The position numbers were made by a program, and so were the translations under genes. Of a stretch of DNA of 64,000 nt, positions 25,950-35,789 are shown piece after piece; the stretch's first letter is position 1; each line of letters starts with the position of its first letter. The DNA lies in NCBI GenBank assembly GCA_018267315.1, contig JAFDYS010000009.1, positions 1 to 64,000 of the forward strand, in the 5' to 3' direction. The DNA comes from Bacteroidota bacterium (GTDB lineage Bacteria > Bacteroidota > Bacteroidia > Chitinophagales > UBA10324). The notes beneath the pieces are model-generated. The model saw nothing but the letters and a program-made list of their open reading frames with translations, did not search any database and was not told where the DNA came from.

Positions 25950-26821
25950 CAGCCCGCCTCCATGAAAACTGCCTGATCTGCGGATCAAATCTTCTCCAAT
26001 CACTCCGGCGATATCATGCGATTTATTTGGTGCAATGCGGAAGTTGCGGTTTTGTTTTTTCGCAAACCATTCCGTCAGAAAAAGAGCTGGTTGATCTCTA
26101 TTCCTCCTATGGACGTGATGATTACCTCTCTCCCGTTACAATCAAGCGGTTTCACGAAATACTGGACCGGCTGGAAAAATTCAGAAAGACCAACCGGATG
26201 ATTGATGTGGGCTGTGGCATTGGTTACTTTCTGGAAGCGGCCAAGGAACGTGGATGGGATGTTTACGGAACTGAATACACCGATAAAGCTGTGGCGATCT
26301 GCCGTAGCAAAGGAATTAAGATGCAGCAGGGAAAACTGAATGCTTCCAACTACGAAGCCGCTTCTTTCGATGTGCTCATTTCCATTGAAGTAATTGAACA
26401 CATCAACAATCCGTCAGAAGAAGTTGAACATTTCAGCCGGATCGTCAGGCCAGGTGGCGCTGTTTATCTCACCACCCCCAACTTCAATTCCATATCGCGA
26501 TTGCTCCTGAGGGAAAAGTGGAATGTGCTTTCCTATCCCGAGCATTTGTGTTACTACACCCCGCGCACTATTCAACACTTGTTCTCCAGACATGGATTCC
26601 GGAAAATGAAAACTGAAACCACCGGCATCAGTATTTCAAGAATACAAAGCAGCGTGACCCATACGCCCGAACAATCGGTTTCACCTACATCAAAAGATGA
26701 AGCACTCCGGAAAACACTCGAATCAAACAAACTGCTGATGCTGCTTAAATCATTCGTGAATAAGATGCTCACCATTTTCGGAACCGGTGACAGTCTCAAG
26801 GCCACCTTTGTGAAACAATGA
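25946..26821 (+). CDS. SAM-dependent methyltransferase with N-terminal zinc ribbon
   Basis: The 291-residue protein begins with two CxxC pairs (Cys9/Cys12, Cys31/Cys34), a small zinc ribbon seen in a family of sugar-modifying methyltransferases. The SAM domain follows with MIDVGCGIGYFLEA (85-98), ISIEVIEHINNPSEE and GGAVYLTTPNFNS. No signal peptide. It overlaps asnB by four bases and precedes a GT4 gene by four. It probably modifies a sugar in the same glycan. Confidence 0.8.
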   Translation: MTARLHENCLICGSNLLQSLRRYHAIYLVQCGSCGFVFSQTIPSEKELVDLYSSYGRDDYLSPVTIKRFHEILDRLEKFRKTNRMIDVGCGIGYFLEAAKERGWDVYGTEYTDKAVAICRSKGIKMQQGKLNASNYEAASFDVLISIEVIEHINNPSEEVEHFSRIVRPGGAVYLTTPNFNSISRLLLREKWNVLSYPEHLCYYTPRTIQHLFSRHGFRKMKTETTGISISRIQSSVTHTPEQSVSPTSKDEALRKTLESNKLLMLLKSFVNKMLTIFGTGDSLKATFVKQ

Positions 26822-26825
26822 CCTG

Positions 26826-28058
26826 ATGAAGGGAAGCAGGGTGCTCTATATTTCTTACGATGGCATGACGGATCCGCTCGGCCAGTCGCAGGTTATTCCA
26901 TACCTGAAAGGGTTGGCGAAAGCAGGTTACGCAATCACTATCGTCAGCGCTGAAAAGAGTGACCGGTTTTCAGCCGAAGAGGAACCGGTTCGCAGCGAAT
27001 TGAAAGCATCAGGCATTGACTGGCACCCCGTTTCATTTTCCAACCGCATTCCCGGATTTTCTGCCTGGATGAATTACCGGAGACTAAAGGCCGCATGCGC
27101 ATTACTTTTCAGGCAATCACCATTTAACATTATTCATGCGCGAAGCGACATACCCGCCATCATTGGTCTGCAGTTGAAGCAGAAGTTCACGGCCAAACTC
27201 ATCTTTGACATGCGGGGATTCTGGGCTGATGAACGCGTGGACGGCGGTTCTTGGAATTTGAGCAACCCGGTTTACCATTTCACGTATCGCTATTTCCAAA
27301 GGAAAGAAGATGAGTTGTTGAAGAAAAGCGACGCGGTGGTAACATTGACGCATAAGGCAAAAGAATATCTCCTCCAGCAAAGCAATTTGAACCTGTCTTC
27401 GGATAAGATTCACGTTATTCCATGCTGTGTTGACATGGATCTTTTTTCGCCAATTAATATCATTGAATCACAGCGGACAGAATTACGCTTGAAACTTGGC
27501 ATCGGAGAGAATGAATTGGTCCTGTCCTATTCCGGTTCTCTCGGAACCTGGTACATGACAGAAGAAATGCTGTGCTTTTTCAAACAGCTATTGGAGAAAA
27601 GGTCCGAAGCGAAATTTCTGATTATTACGCGGGATGATGCGCGCAAGGTGACGGAACCGGCCAAGCGGCTCGGTATTCCATCCGGCAATATCATCGTGGT
27701 TTCAGCCATGAGGAATGAAATGCCGCTGCTGCTCTCATTATCCCGGCTGGCTATCTTTTTTATCCGCAGCAGTTTCTCCAAGATTGCCTCTTCACCGACC
27801 AAGATGGGCGAAGTGCTGGCGATGGGGATTCCGGTTATTTGCAATGCGGGAGTGGGTGATGTGAAAGAGATTATTCAGCGAAGTAAAACAGGCGTTTGCC
27901 TTTCCGGTTTTACAGAAGAGGAATTGAAACAAGCTGCGGTCGAATCCCTGGAGATGTTGAATATGCCGCAAGAAGAAATTCGTAAAGCCGCGGAAGATTT
28001 TTTTTCACTTGAAACAGGAACGGAGAATTACATTCGTATCTATAGTCATCTCAACTAA
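26826..28058 (+). CDS. Glycosyltransferase family 4 protein
   Basis: The 410-residue protein has a GT-B fold: VLYISYDGMTDPLGQSQVIPYLKGL at the start, HARSDIPAIIG and MRGFWADERVDGGSW in the acceptor domain, LVLSYSGSLGTWY and TKMGEVLAMGIPVICNAGVGDVKEII around residue 322-345 in the donor domain. The MRGFWADE motif marks a well-populated GT4 subgroup of surface glycan loci. It is the last high-GC gene before the AT-rich GT25 gene. Specificity unknown. Confidence 0.85.
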   Translation: MKGSRVLYISYDGMTDPLGQSQVIPYLKGLAKAGYAITIVSAEKSDRFSAEEEPVRSELKASGIDWHPVSFSNRIPGFSAWMNYRRLKAACALLFRQSPFNIIHARSDIPAIIGLQLKQKFTAKLIFDMRGFWADERVDGGSWNLSNPVYHFTYRYFQRKEDELLKKSDAVVTLTHKAKEYLLQQSNLNLSSDKIHVIPCCVDMDLFSPINIIESQRTELRLKLGIGENELVLSYSGSLGTWYMTEEMLCFFKQLLEKRSEAKFLIITRDDARKVTEPAKRLGIPSGNIIVVSAMRNEMPLLLSLSRLAIFFIRSSFSKIASSPTKMGEVLAMGIPVICNAGVGDVKEIIQRSKTGVCLSGFTEEELKQAAVESLEMLNMPQEEIRKAAEDFFSLETGTENYIRIYSHLN

Positions 28059-28079
28059 TCCATCGCAACGGCACAGGGC

Positions 28080-28898
28080 GTGAAAATCTATTGCATCAAT
28101 CTCAGGCGATCCGTCCGGCGTAGACAGTTAATGGAGCGCCAATTCAAAAAGCTGGGGCTGGATGTGGAATTTGTGGAAGCGGTGGAAGGGCGGGAACTGA
28201 CGGCTGAAAAGCTAGAACGGTTATGTGATATTAATTCTATAAAGAAAAACCCACAGTGGCTGCGGCCCGGAATTGTCGCATGTGCACTTAGTCATCGATT
28301 ATGCTACGAGAAATTTTTACAATCCACTGAAAAAGTTGCTCTTATTCTTGAAGACGATGTTATTCTTGATTTCGAGATTCATCAATTAATTCCGGAACTC
28401 GAGTCTTCAATTAAAGACCTAGAGGTAATCTTACTTTATTTCCAGTCGTTTAAACGTATTGAAATATCAACTGTGGGATCTGAAGATATTGGTGGCGGGT
28501 TTCAATTGTTTTACCCTGTGAACTTTCAGGCACTGGGATCATCCGGAGCTTATGTGATTTCACGTGCCTCTGCAAAAAATATTCATGATACCATGATGCC
28601 AATAAGGTATTCCATTGATAACTGGGTTGATCATATTCAAAATGGCAGCATAAATACAATTCGCTTATCCATTCCATTTGTAGCCCAACCTATTCATGCA
28701 ACGAGTGCTGTTGACTACATTGATCATAATAGTTTTGCAGGTAGAATTAAAGAATTCATTTCAGAGACGAAAATATTCCCCCTATATCAACTCATTCGGT
28801 TACGGAAAGAAAGAACGTGGCGTCGAATGACAAGCTTTTCATTTTCCCCTCAATCTTCGCCTTTGCAACCGATTGATCGATTACAATCAAGCTCTTAG
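28080..28898 (+). CDS. Glycosyltransferase family 25 protein
   Basis: A 272-residue GT25 protein (LPS galactosyltransferase type, LgtB/LOB family). It opens KIYCINLRRSVRRRQLM, with EAVEGREL near 33-40, GIVACALSHRLCYEKFL (64-80) and the metal-binding EDD at 91-93 in LILEDDVIL. GTG at 28080 is the start. From about codon 45 the DNA turns clearly AT-rich against its first part and its neighbours, which suggests a recombined or recently gained gene. These enzymes transfer hexoses, often galactose, to LPS cores. Confidence 0.85.
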   Translation: MKIYCINLRRSVRRRQLMERQFKKLGLDVEFVEAVEGRELTAEKLERLCDINSIKKNPQWLRPGIVACALSHRLCYEKFLQSTEKVALILEDDVILDFEIHQLIPELESSIKDLEVILLYFQSFKRIEISTVGSEDIGGGFQLFYPVNFQALGSSGAYVISRASAKNIHDTMMPIRYSIDNWVDHIQNGSINTIRLSIPFVAQPIHATSAVDYIDHNSFAGRIKEFISETKIFPLYQLIRLRKERTWRRMTSFSFSPQSSPLQPIDRLQSSS

Positions 28899-28924
28899 TA
28901 TCAAGTCATTCATTCATCACTTCC

Positions 28925-30004
28925 TTGACGCAAAGAATCCTCTTCATCGGTCCTCACCGTCCAAACCGGAACGGCAGCCAGCGCTTTCGTATGGAGCAGT
29001 ATTTCCCCTACCTGAAAGAAGCCGGTTTTGATTATGACTATTCCTGGTTCATTGATGAAAAGGATGACCGGGTGTTTTACAGCTCGGGAAAATGGATTGG
29101 AAAACTGGGCGTGTTTCTTAAAGCCATACGAATCCGGCTGAGTGATGTGCTCCGGAGCAACCGGTATGATGTGATCTTCATCCAGCGGGAAGCATTCATG
29201 ACGGGTTCCGTTTTTTTCGAGAAGCAATTCAGCCGGTCGCGGGCCAGGGTGATTTTCGACTTTGATGATGCCATCTGGCTGGATGATGTTTCTGAACAGA
29301 ACAGAAAACTACGTTGGCTCAAGCGACCATCAAAGACGGCTGATATCATTCGCATGGCTGATGAGGTAATTGCCGGCAATCATTTTTTGGCCGAATACGC
29401 GCGACAGTTTTCTCAGCACGTACACATCATTCCCACCATTGTTGACACCGCGGTTTTCAAACCGGCGGGCCCGGCGCGCCGGGCGGGCGAGCCCATCTGC
29501 ATCGGTTGGAGCGGAAGTAAAACCACGGTGAAGCATTTTGAAACAGTACTCCCTGCCCTGAGAAAACTGAATGAAATCTATGGTCACAAGATTCGCTTTA
29601 AACTGGTTGGCGACCGGAATTTCAGGGCAGAAGGCCTGCATATGGAGTGCAGTGATTTCAGTTTTGAAAATGAACTGAAAGAATTCCGGGAGATGGATAT
29701 CGGGTTAATGCCATTGCCTGATGATATCTGGTCAAAAGGCAAATGCGCTTTCAAGGCCATTCAATACATGTCATTTGAAACGCCGCCGGTGGTTTCGCCG
29801 GTGGGGATGAATACGGAAGTGGTGCAGCATGGAGTAAATGGTTATCTCGCTAACTCATTTGAAGATTGGATATCCTCAATATCTCAGCTGGTTGAGTCAG
29901 ATGAACTAAGAACAAGATTAGGAAAGAAAGCACGTCAAACTATACTTGATAAATATTCACTTCAATCGCAACTTGACCGATTCCTTCACATTCTTTCCAC
30001 GTAG
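28925..30004 (+). CDS. Glycosyltransferase, GT-B fold (GT4-like)
   Basis: The 359-residue protein starts at a TTG (28925) with TQRILFIGPHRPNRNGSQRFRMEQYFP. It has IFDFDDAIWLDD, IGWSGSKTTVKHFETVL and the donor-site stretch KCAFKAIQYMSFETPPVVSPVGMNTEVV around 272-300. The FDFDDAIWL pattern is frequent in GT4 enzymes of surface glycan clusters. It is the last + strand gene of the locus before the convergent membrane protein, 101 bases away. Substrate unknown. Confidence 0.8.
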   Translation: MTQRILFIGPHRPNRNGSQRFRMEQYFPYLKEAGFDYDYSWFIDEKDDRVFYSSGKWIGKLGVFLKAIRIRLSDVLRSNRYDVIFIQREAFMTGSVFFEKQFSRSRARVIFDFDDAIWLDDVSEQNRKLRWLKRPSKTADIIRMADEVIAGNHFLAEYARQFSQHVHIIPTIVDTAVFKPAGPARRAGEPICIGWSGSKTTVKHFETVLPALRKLNEIYGHKIRFKLVGDRNFRAEGLHMECSDFSFENELKEFREMDIGLMPLPDDIWSKGKCAFKAIQYMSFETPPVVSPVGMNTEVVQHGVNGYLANSFEDWISSISQLVESDELRTRLGKKARQTILDKYSLQSQLDRFLHILST

Positions 30005-30105
30005 TTGCTATTTCAAGTTATTTGGCTCAAGCCAGCACCTACGGAGTCAATTGAAACTCACCTAAAATCATTACAGTCCCAAAATGGTGTCTAATTACTA
30101 AAAGC

Positions 30106-31545
30106 CTAAGATGGTAGCTTTCCAAATGCCAGTTGAGGTTTTCGTTGAATTGCTCTTCCCATTTGTTTTTTAACGCGATGTTGTCCGGCCTCCTGCTCCC
30201 TTTTCTTTCTATCAACAGCCGTAAGGTGATTCAGGATTACGAGTCCCATGAGGAAGAATGGCATGCAGGGAATCTTATAGCGAACTAACGCGCCAAAGTT
30301 GTAAGCGGTGAGCCCCACGGAGAAAGCAAAGATGATGGAATAGAAAAAACAGAAGAAGACATTGGGGTTTCCAATGATTGCCGCCAGGGTTCTCTTCAAA
30401 CCGTTTTTATAAAGGATATAGAGCGTAAAGCCCAGTATGAACGTACTCTCAAAAGCCGAAAGCAGGATAACGATGCTGTGCGCCTGCCACAAGAACGGCT
30501 GAAACAGGGTTACCGTCACTGCACGCGGAAAAGCTTTGACAATACTCTGCCATGAACCATCAATGGTCCCCAATGAATATCCTGAAGCGTGGGAGGTTTC
30601 AGCGAGGTAACTGTGCCATATCTGGTAATTCTGGCTCGTGCTTACCACATTCTGCAATGAGAATTTCGAAAATTCTTCACCCAGTTTGCCTACCAGCAGG
30701 TACCCGAATACAAGCGACATCACGATTACGGCCGGCCCGCTGATCACGCGAATGAACTGAAGCTGTATCCGGCTCCTGTACGTGAGAAATATCCAGAACA
30801 ACAAAGCCGGAAGGAAACTGATGATGATATAAGCCTTGACTTCAATGGCGATGTAAGCCGTGATGAGGATGATGATGAGATTACCAATCACATTCTTCTG
30901 CCGGAAAAAAATCTGGTACGAGCTATAGGTTATCCAACCCAGGCAACCGAATGTAATCGAGTCCTTCAGCACACCCGATCCCCAAAAGAAAACGGACGGA
31001 ACAAAAAGCACACAGTACGCCAGTTGCTGATTTAACTGCGGATATAATTTGTAGAAAGTTCGGTAAAGCGCCCAGGCGCCGCTGAATGAGAGTGTTGCCA
31101 TCACTATGGTCATGGCCCAATACGAATGCAGGGTGAAAATGCTAATGATGCCGTAAACCTTATCAGCCATCCAGCCCGCCGGATCTCTGAAATAGCAAAT
31201 CCAACTGGTGTATTTGCTCGTGTAAATGGTGATTTCCCCGGCAGGCAATGTCAGCAAACGATAGAACTGGGTGAGTCCGTCCCCAAGTGCCATGTTGAAG
31301 GCCTTTGAATCCCAGTAGTAGTAAAATGTATCACCGCCGCCGTAGTAAAAAGCATAGATAAGTCCGAATGAAAGTCCTCCCGCAATCTTCACCATCAGAC
31401 CGGGAATAAAGTATTTCTGCATGGGCGAATCGCGCAGCGTGGCATTGCGAATAGCAAATGCAAAAAGCATGATGAAGAAAAAGTAGATGGGTACAAGAGC
31501 GTAATCAATGCTCTCAAAAATCACTATGCCGTCTATCTGATACAT
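30106..31545 (-). CDS. Multi-pass inner-membrane protein of the glycan locus
   Basis: The 479-residue protein has roughly ten hydrophobic segments, a short basic C-terminal tail and a polar loop with YYGGGDTFYYYWDSKAFN after the second or third segment. I recognise no family signature with certainty. Its position at the end of the polysaccharide locus, size and topology would fit a Wzy-type polymerase or a GT-C transferase, in which an acidic residue in the first large loop binds the lipid-linked sugar. ABC-exported glycans do not need Wzy, so the role is open. Transcribed towards the glycosyltransferases. Confidence 0.5.
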   Translation of the reverse strand: MYQIDGIVIFESIDYALVPIYFFFIMLFAFAIRNATLRDSPMQKYFIPGLMVKIAGGLSFGLIYAFYYGGGDTFYYYWDSKAFNMALGDGLTQFYRLLTLPAGEITIYTSKYTSWICYFRDPAGWMADKVYGIISIFTLHSYWAMTIVMATLSFSGAWALYRTFYKLYPQLNQQLAYCVLFVPSVFFWGSGVLKDSITFGCLGWITYSSYQIFFRQKNVIGNLIIILITAYIAIEVKAYIIISFLPALLFWIFLTYRSRIQLQFIRVISGPAVIVMSLVFGYLLVGKLGEEFSKFSLQNVVSTSQNYQIWHSYLAETSHASGYSLGTIDGSWQSIVKAFPRAVTVTLFQPFLWQAHSIVILLSAFESTFILGFTLYILYKNGLKRTLAAIIGNPNVFFCFFYSIIFAFSVGLTAYNFGALVRYKIPCMPFFLMGLVILNHLTAVDRKKREQEAGQHRVKKQMGRAIQRKPQLAFGKLPS

Positions 31546-31607
31546 GACCGATCCAAAGTACGAAATTGCACCCGTTTGTTTCTGCGCACCCGAGCGGATT
31601 CATCAAC

Positions 31608-32735
31608 TCATCCGTTATTACCGGCCTGCAGGGCAATCAACTCCCTGATGTTTTCCAGATCAATGATGCCGGCAAATTGTCCGTTTGTCTCTACGATCAT
31701 TGTGCTTTCTTCAGACCGCATGAGTTGATCATACACCTTCTGAAGTGATTCCTCCGCTTCTGTTTTGCTCAGGTTTGTTTGCATATAGGCAGAAACCGGT
31801 GCGGCAGCATTTCCTTCGGCGAGGGCTTTGATGATTTGTTCATGACCTATAATGCCTGCCGGTGAACCCTGGTCTATAACCACAAACTTCTTTGATTGGG
31901 TTGAAAGTAATAACCGAGCTGCCTCATTCAGCGGATCATGTGATGAAAGCTGATAGTAATTCGTGATGAGGGCATCTTTCACCTTAAAATGTTCAAGTAC
32001 AGATTTGGTGGTAGCATAGCGAAGCTCGGATTGCGCTGCAAAAATGACGAAGAGCCCGATGAGAGAAAGCATGAGGTTCATATTCAGAACACCGGCAACA
32101 ATAAAGACCACTGCAATCAGATTACCTACAATGGTGGCAATACGCGTGGCTTTTTTCCATGAAGTGAAGAAAGCGGCTGTTGCCCTTAATATTCTTCCGC
32201 CATCCATCGGGAAAGCCGGAATGAGGTTGAAGAGCAACATGAATACATTCACAGCAAATACATTGAACACCAGAGTGCGGCTGCTTACAATGGCGAGTTC
32301 TTCCAGTTGCGCCGCATTTGTAATGTCGGCGTGAATGAACGGAAAGAGAATGAGTGCGAGCAGGAGGTTGACGGCCGGCCCCATTACCGTAATCCACAAT
32401 TCCTGTTTCGGGTTGTCTGGAATCTTTTCAATGTTCGCCACTCCGCCGATCGGTAGTAACACAATGCTTTTGGTGCCAATGCCGAAACGCCGTGCCGTGA
32501 GCGCATGACCTAATTCATGCAACACCACGCACACAAAAATGAGCGCAATAAAAACCAGCGACCATCCGATGTGAACGGCATCAGTGCCCTTTCTCACATT
32601 ACTGATCACAATCCAGATGATGAGCAACCAGAATGACCAGTGGATATAAAGCGGAATACCCGCTAACCTGACAATGGATCTCTTCAATTTTTTTTCTTTA
32701 CTGCAAAGTTGTGGCATTATATGGTTTCGACCCAA
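31608..32735 (-). CDS. Site-2 protease family zinc metalloprotease with CBS pair
   Basis: A 375-residue M50 intramembrane protease. The zinc motif HELGH lies at residues 73-77 inside a membrane helix, and the third ligand is in FPMDGGRILRA. The last 120 residues form two CBS repeats (LITNYYQLSSHDPLNEAARLL and AYMQTNLSKTEAEESL), which bind adenosyl ligands and probably gate activity, as in the Rip3/SpoIVFB-like branch. Substrate unknown; regulated proteolysis of a membrane protein is expected. It diverges from nhaA with starts about 50 bases apart. Confidence 0.88.
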   Translation of the reverse strand: MGRNHIMPQLCSKEKKLKRSIVRLAGIPLYIHWSFWLLIIWIVISNVRKGTDAVHIGWSLVFIALIFVCVVLHELGHALTARRFGIGTKSIVLLPIGGVANIEKIPDNPKQELWITVMGPAVNLLLALILFPFIHADITNAAQLEELAIVSSRTLVFNVFAVNVFMLLFNLIPAFPMDGGRILRATAAFFTSWKKATRIATIVGNLIAVVFIVAGVLNMNLMLSLIGLFVIFAAQSELRYATTKSVLEHFKVKDALITNYYQLSSHDPLNEAARLLLSTQSKKFVVIDQGSPAGIIGHEQIIKALAEGNAAAPVSAYMQTNLSKTEAEESLQKVYDQLMRSEESTMIVETNGQFAGIIDLENIRELIALQAGNNG

Positions 32736-32782
32736 CTTGATTGAAGCGCTCTCTCCGGCTCTATTATTTTCGCCACCGCAGA

Positions 32783-33931
32783 ATGCTCCTCCGTAAAACC
32801 ATTTTAAACCCTATTCAGGAACTGGCCCGGGATGGCCGGCTCACCGGCATTTTGCTGTTGCTGATGACGGCCCTCTCACTTACACTGAGTAATTCTCCGC
32901 TGGGTCATCAGTACCTTGAATTCTGGCACATTGAGTTTGGGCCGCATTTCTTTCATGAATCCATCGTGCATTGGATTAACGACGGATTGATGGCCATTTT
33001 CTTCTTCCTGGTCGGGATGGAGATCAAACGGGAATTATTGATCGGCCAATTGTCAGACAGGAAAAAAGCCCTTCTCCCGGCGCTTGCCGCAGCGGGCGGC
33101 ATGCTGATGCCGGCGCTGATCTATGTGATGTTTAACATCAATTCGAGTTATCTTGAAGGATGGGCCATCCCCACGGCCACGGATATTGCCTTCTCACTCG
33201 GGGTGCTTTCATTGGTGGGAAAGAAAGTGCCTATGCCTCTCAAAGTGTTTCTCACGGCCCTGGCCATTATTGACGACCTGGGCGCCGTGCTCATTATCGC
33301 CATTTTTTATACTTCGGAACTTCATTTCACTTACCTGTTTTTAGCTGCTCTCTGCTTTGGCATTCTGCTATTAATGAACCGCATGAAAGTGAATCACTTC
33401 ATCTTTTATTTGCCGCTCGGTCTGCTGCTGTGGTTTTTTGTTTTTGAATCAGGCGTGCACGCCACGGTGGCCGGTGTACTGTTCGCCATGTCCATGCCGA
33501 TTACACTGATTGAAAAACTCGAACATGCGCTTCACCGTCCGGTCAACTTCGGAATCATGCCCGTGTTTGCCCTGGCCAACACCGCCATCATGCTCCCAAC
33601 AGAAAACTTGGCGGCCTTAATATCACCACTCAGCGGCGGAATTCTATTCGGATTGCTTTTCGGAAAACCAATCGGCATTTTCATTGCATCTTTTCTGGCC
33701 GTGAAATATAATCTTGCCAAACGTCCTTCCATGGTGAGCTGGACGCAGGTGTTTGGCGTAGCTTGTACGGCCGGCATCGGATTCACCATGTCCATCTTTA
33801 TTGCCGGCCTTTCATTCAATGATGTGTTTCTGCTTGATGAAGCAAAACTCTCGGTGCTGAGCGGATCCATACTTGCGGCGCTGGCCGGTTTGCTGATACT
33901 CACCCTCTATTCACAGCAACACAAGAAATAA
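32783..33931 (+). CDS. nhaA: Na+/H+ antiporter NhaA
   Basis: A 382-residue antiporter counted from ATG 32783; the frame also has a TTG at 32741, but the ATG gives the usual NhaA N-terminus. Family landmarks are GMEIKRELLIGQL, IPTATDIAFSLGVL with Asp134, and AIIDDLGAVLIIA with the ion-binding Asp164 and Asp165, then GKPIGIF and a C-terminal GIGFTMSIFIAGL. It exchanges internal sodium for external protons across the inner membrane and keeps pH and salt balance. It converges directly on the MBL-fold gene, with no gap. Confidence 0.95.
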   Translation: MLLRKTILNPIQELARDGRLTGILLLLMTALSLTLSNSPLGHQYLEFWHIEFGPHFFHESIVHWINDGLMAIFFFLVGMEIKRELLIGQLSDRKKALLPALAAAGGMLMPALIYVMFNINSSYLEGWAIPTATDIAFSLGVLSLVGKKVPMPLKVFLTALAIIDDLGAVLIIAIFYTSELHFTYLFLAALCFGILLLMNRMKVNHFIFYLPLGLLLWFFVFESGVHATVAGVLFAMSMPITLIEKLEHALHRPVNFGIMPVFALANTAIMLPTENLAALISPLSGGILFGLLFGKPIGIFIASFLAVKYNLAKRPSMVSWTQVFGVACTAGIGFTMSIFIAGLSFNDVFLLDEAKLSVLSGSILAALAGLLILTLYSQQHKK

Positions 33932-34705
33932 TCACACGCTGATGATCCGGAACTGCTGATGCCGGAAATTCACATGTGCCATAGGCGTTTTGCCGTCGTG
34001 AAAAAAGAGAAAGGTCCAGTTGCTTTCGGCGCCCCGCATGGAATAATCCCTTCTCCGCTGGGCGCTGAGCTTTCCGTCAAAATCATATTTGGCCACAAAT
34101 CGCCTGATGATTTGTGATGGCTGCGGCACCACATCACCACCAAAAAAGTATTTCTTTTCTTCTGTACCGAAAAAAAACACCTGGTGAAACGGCGTGTGCC
34201 CGCCGCTTATTTCAAAACGAATCTCCTCATTGAGGGTCCCATCGCCATTCATGAACCTGAGTTTGGGTGAACGGCGAATGAATTCGAGTTTCTCAAAATC
34301 AAAAGAAGACGATTCCTTTTTCGTGAAGGCATATTCCATTTCCTTCTCCTGGCAATAAACGGTGGCCTTGGGGAACATGAGGTTGTAGGCGCCATCTTTT
34401 CCATAAGCGAGTCCGCCCGCATGATCTTTATGAAGGTGACTTAACAGCACCAGTGAAACATCATCCGCCGAATAACCATGTCGCATGATGGAAGAGTGAA
34501 TCATAAATTCACCATCATTTCCCTGAAACCCCAGCCCGGGATCCACTACCACCAATTCACCCGATGTTTGAATAAGAAACGGAACGATGTCAACTACCAG
34601 CGATGCCGGCCGGTCAGAGAGATGATCGGTTTGCGGATGAAATGGGACGAATCGCTTCGATATGTCAACAGTGTAGGTTCCTTCAGAAAGCGGGATGACT
34701 TGCAT
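33932..34705 (-). CDS. MBL-fold metallo-hydrolase
   Basis: The 257-residue protein has the metallo-beta-lactamase HxHxDH site in SHLHKDHAGG (His90, His92, Asp94, His95), VVVDPGLGF before it, and GGHTPFHQVFFF and GGDVVPQ supplying later ligands. There is no signal peptide, so it is probably cytoplasmic. The family includes lactonases, thioesterases and glyoxalase II-like enzymes; nothing here singles one out. The HKDHAGG motif with a downstream GGHT-x4-H is common to lactonase-like members. Neighbours give no clue. Confidence 0.78.
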   Translation of the reverse strand: MQVIPLSEGTYTVDISKRFVPFHPQTDHLSDRPASLVVDIVPFLIQTSGELVVVDPGLGFQGNDGEFMIHSSIMRHGYSADDVSLVLLSHLHKDHAGGLAYGKDGAYNLMFPKATVYCQEKEMEYAFTKKESSSFDFEKLEFIRRSPKLRFMNGDGTLNEEIRFEISGGHTPFHQVFFFGTEEKKYFFGGDVVPQPSQIIRRFVAKYDFDGKLSAQRRRDYSMRGAESNWTFLFFHDGKTPMAHVNFRHQQFRIISV

Positions 34706-34841
34706 GCAATAAAACAGGTTGCGATCAAAAATAAGTGCATCACCTGAATGTGTACCGGCAACGAATTAACGGAATGTGGAACGAACCTTTCGGTGGTAAT
34801 CGCAACATTAACACCAAGCAGATATCCGGTTACTTAAAGAA

Positions 34842-35789
34842 TCACCACTTCTTTCCTCCGAGTGTGAAGTTTCTTGACAGGTTGAATCCCCAGCGGAATT
34901 CCCCGTCACCCCAGTTGGATTTTGTTTGCGGGAGATATGAATTTTCCAGGATGCCTTCCGAGTTGGTAAACATCAGCTGAAACACGTGGCCGCCGGTTTC
35001 AATCTCCAGTCCGATACTCAGCGGATCGAAATAAAGTTTGTTGCCATTGGCATCTTTGGCATCAGCCCGGTACTGGCTGAAGTTGTGAAAGTAGTCTGCG
35101 ATAATGGCCATGCGTTTGGTAATCTTTACGCGTCCTCCGATGCCGAGTGAGAACATGTCATTTTCATCCTGGTAGTCTACATAGTTGCGGTGTGTCCATG
35201 TCGGCACAATTTCAAACGAAACGCCGGGAGAAAATTTTCTGGCGATGATGGCCTGAGTTACGTAGGACCACCGGTGCGACCAATTGCCTTCATAGTACGC
35301 ATCTGAAGTAGAATCAGTGGATGACTTGCGGCCCGAGACTCCGGCAACACCAAAGAGCGTAACACTCAGCGGCATTTTGTTATTAGTGGTTTGCTGAAGT
35401 AACTTGTACTTGAGATTAAAGTCATATAATTCGCGGTAGGGTTCAATGCCGCGCGATCTACCAATGCCGGCCTGCAGCTGGTCCGTGATACCATATTCAA
35501 AAGCGAAACGGATATCCGACGCCTGATCAAGCCCGAAAAACGTATGCACATTGACATTGCCGTTGGTAGCCACATCGCCGAAGCGGTGCTGAATATCGAA
35601 TTCAAGATCATGTTTTTTACAGGTCTCAATAGTTTCCGCATTAATGATCTTCAATCCCTTGAATGTTGCAGTCACATATTCTTTGGCGTTGGTTTGGGTG
35701 TTTTCTTCCACAATTTGTGAAAGGTCCTGCTGTGCCACAAGGCGTGAAGTGAGAACGAGCAAGATGGCTGCTGTAAATATGTATTTCAT
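34842..35789 (-). CDS. DUF5777 family outer-membrane beta-barrel protein
   Basis: The 315-residue protein has an N-terminal signal (MKYIFTAAILLVLTSRLVAQ) and then the DUF5777 pattern: TFKGLKIINAETIET, DLEFDIQHRFGD, FEYGITDQLQAGIGRS. Alternating amphipathic strands end in an aromatic residue, as in outer-membrane barrels. In other Bacteroidota this family sits beside YceI and small cytochrome-like proteins, as here, which suggests a shared but unknown periplasmic role. Possible last gene of a four-gene minus-strand set. Confidence 0.8.
   Translation of the reverse strand: MKYIFTAAILLVLTSRLVAQQDLSQIVEENTQTNAKEYVTATFKGLKIINAETIETCKKHDLEFDIQHRFGDVATNGNVNVHTFFGLDQASDIRFAFEYGITDQLQAGIGRSRGIEPYRELYDFNLKYKLLQQTTNNKMPLSVTLFGVAGVSGRKSSTDSTSDAYYEGNWSHRWSYVTQAIIARKFSPGVSFEIVPTWTHRNYVDYQDENDMFSLGIGGRVKITKRMAIIADYFHNFSQYRADAKDANGNKLYFDPLSIGLEIETGGHVFQLMFTNSEGILENSYLPQTKSNWGDGEFRWGFNLSRNFTLGGKKW

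Noticed and set aside
30005..30105. Possible small hairpin TGGCT/AGCCA between convergent genes
   Set aside because: Five pairs with a two-base loop and no T-run; not a plausible terminator.
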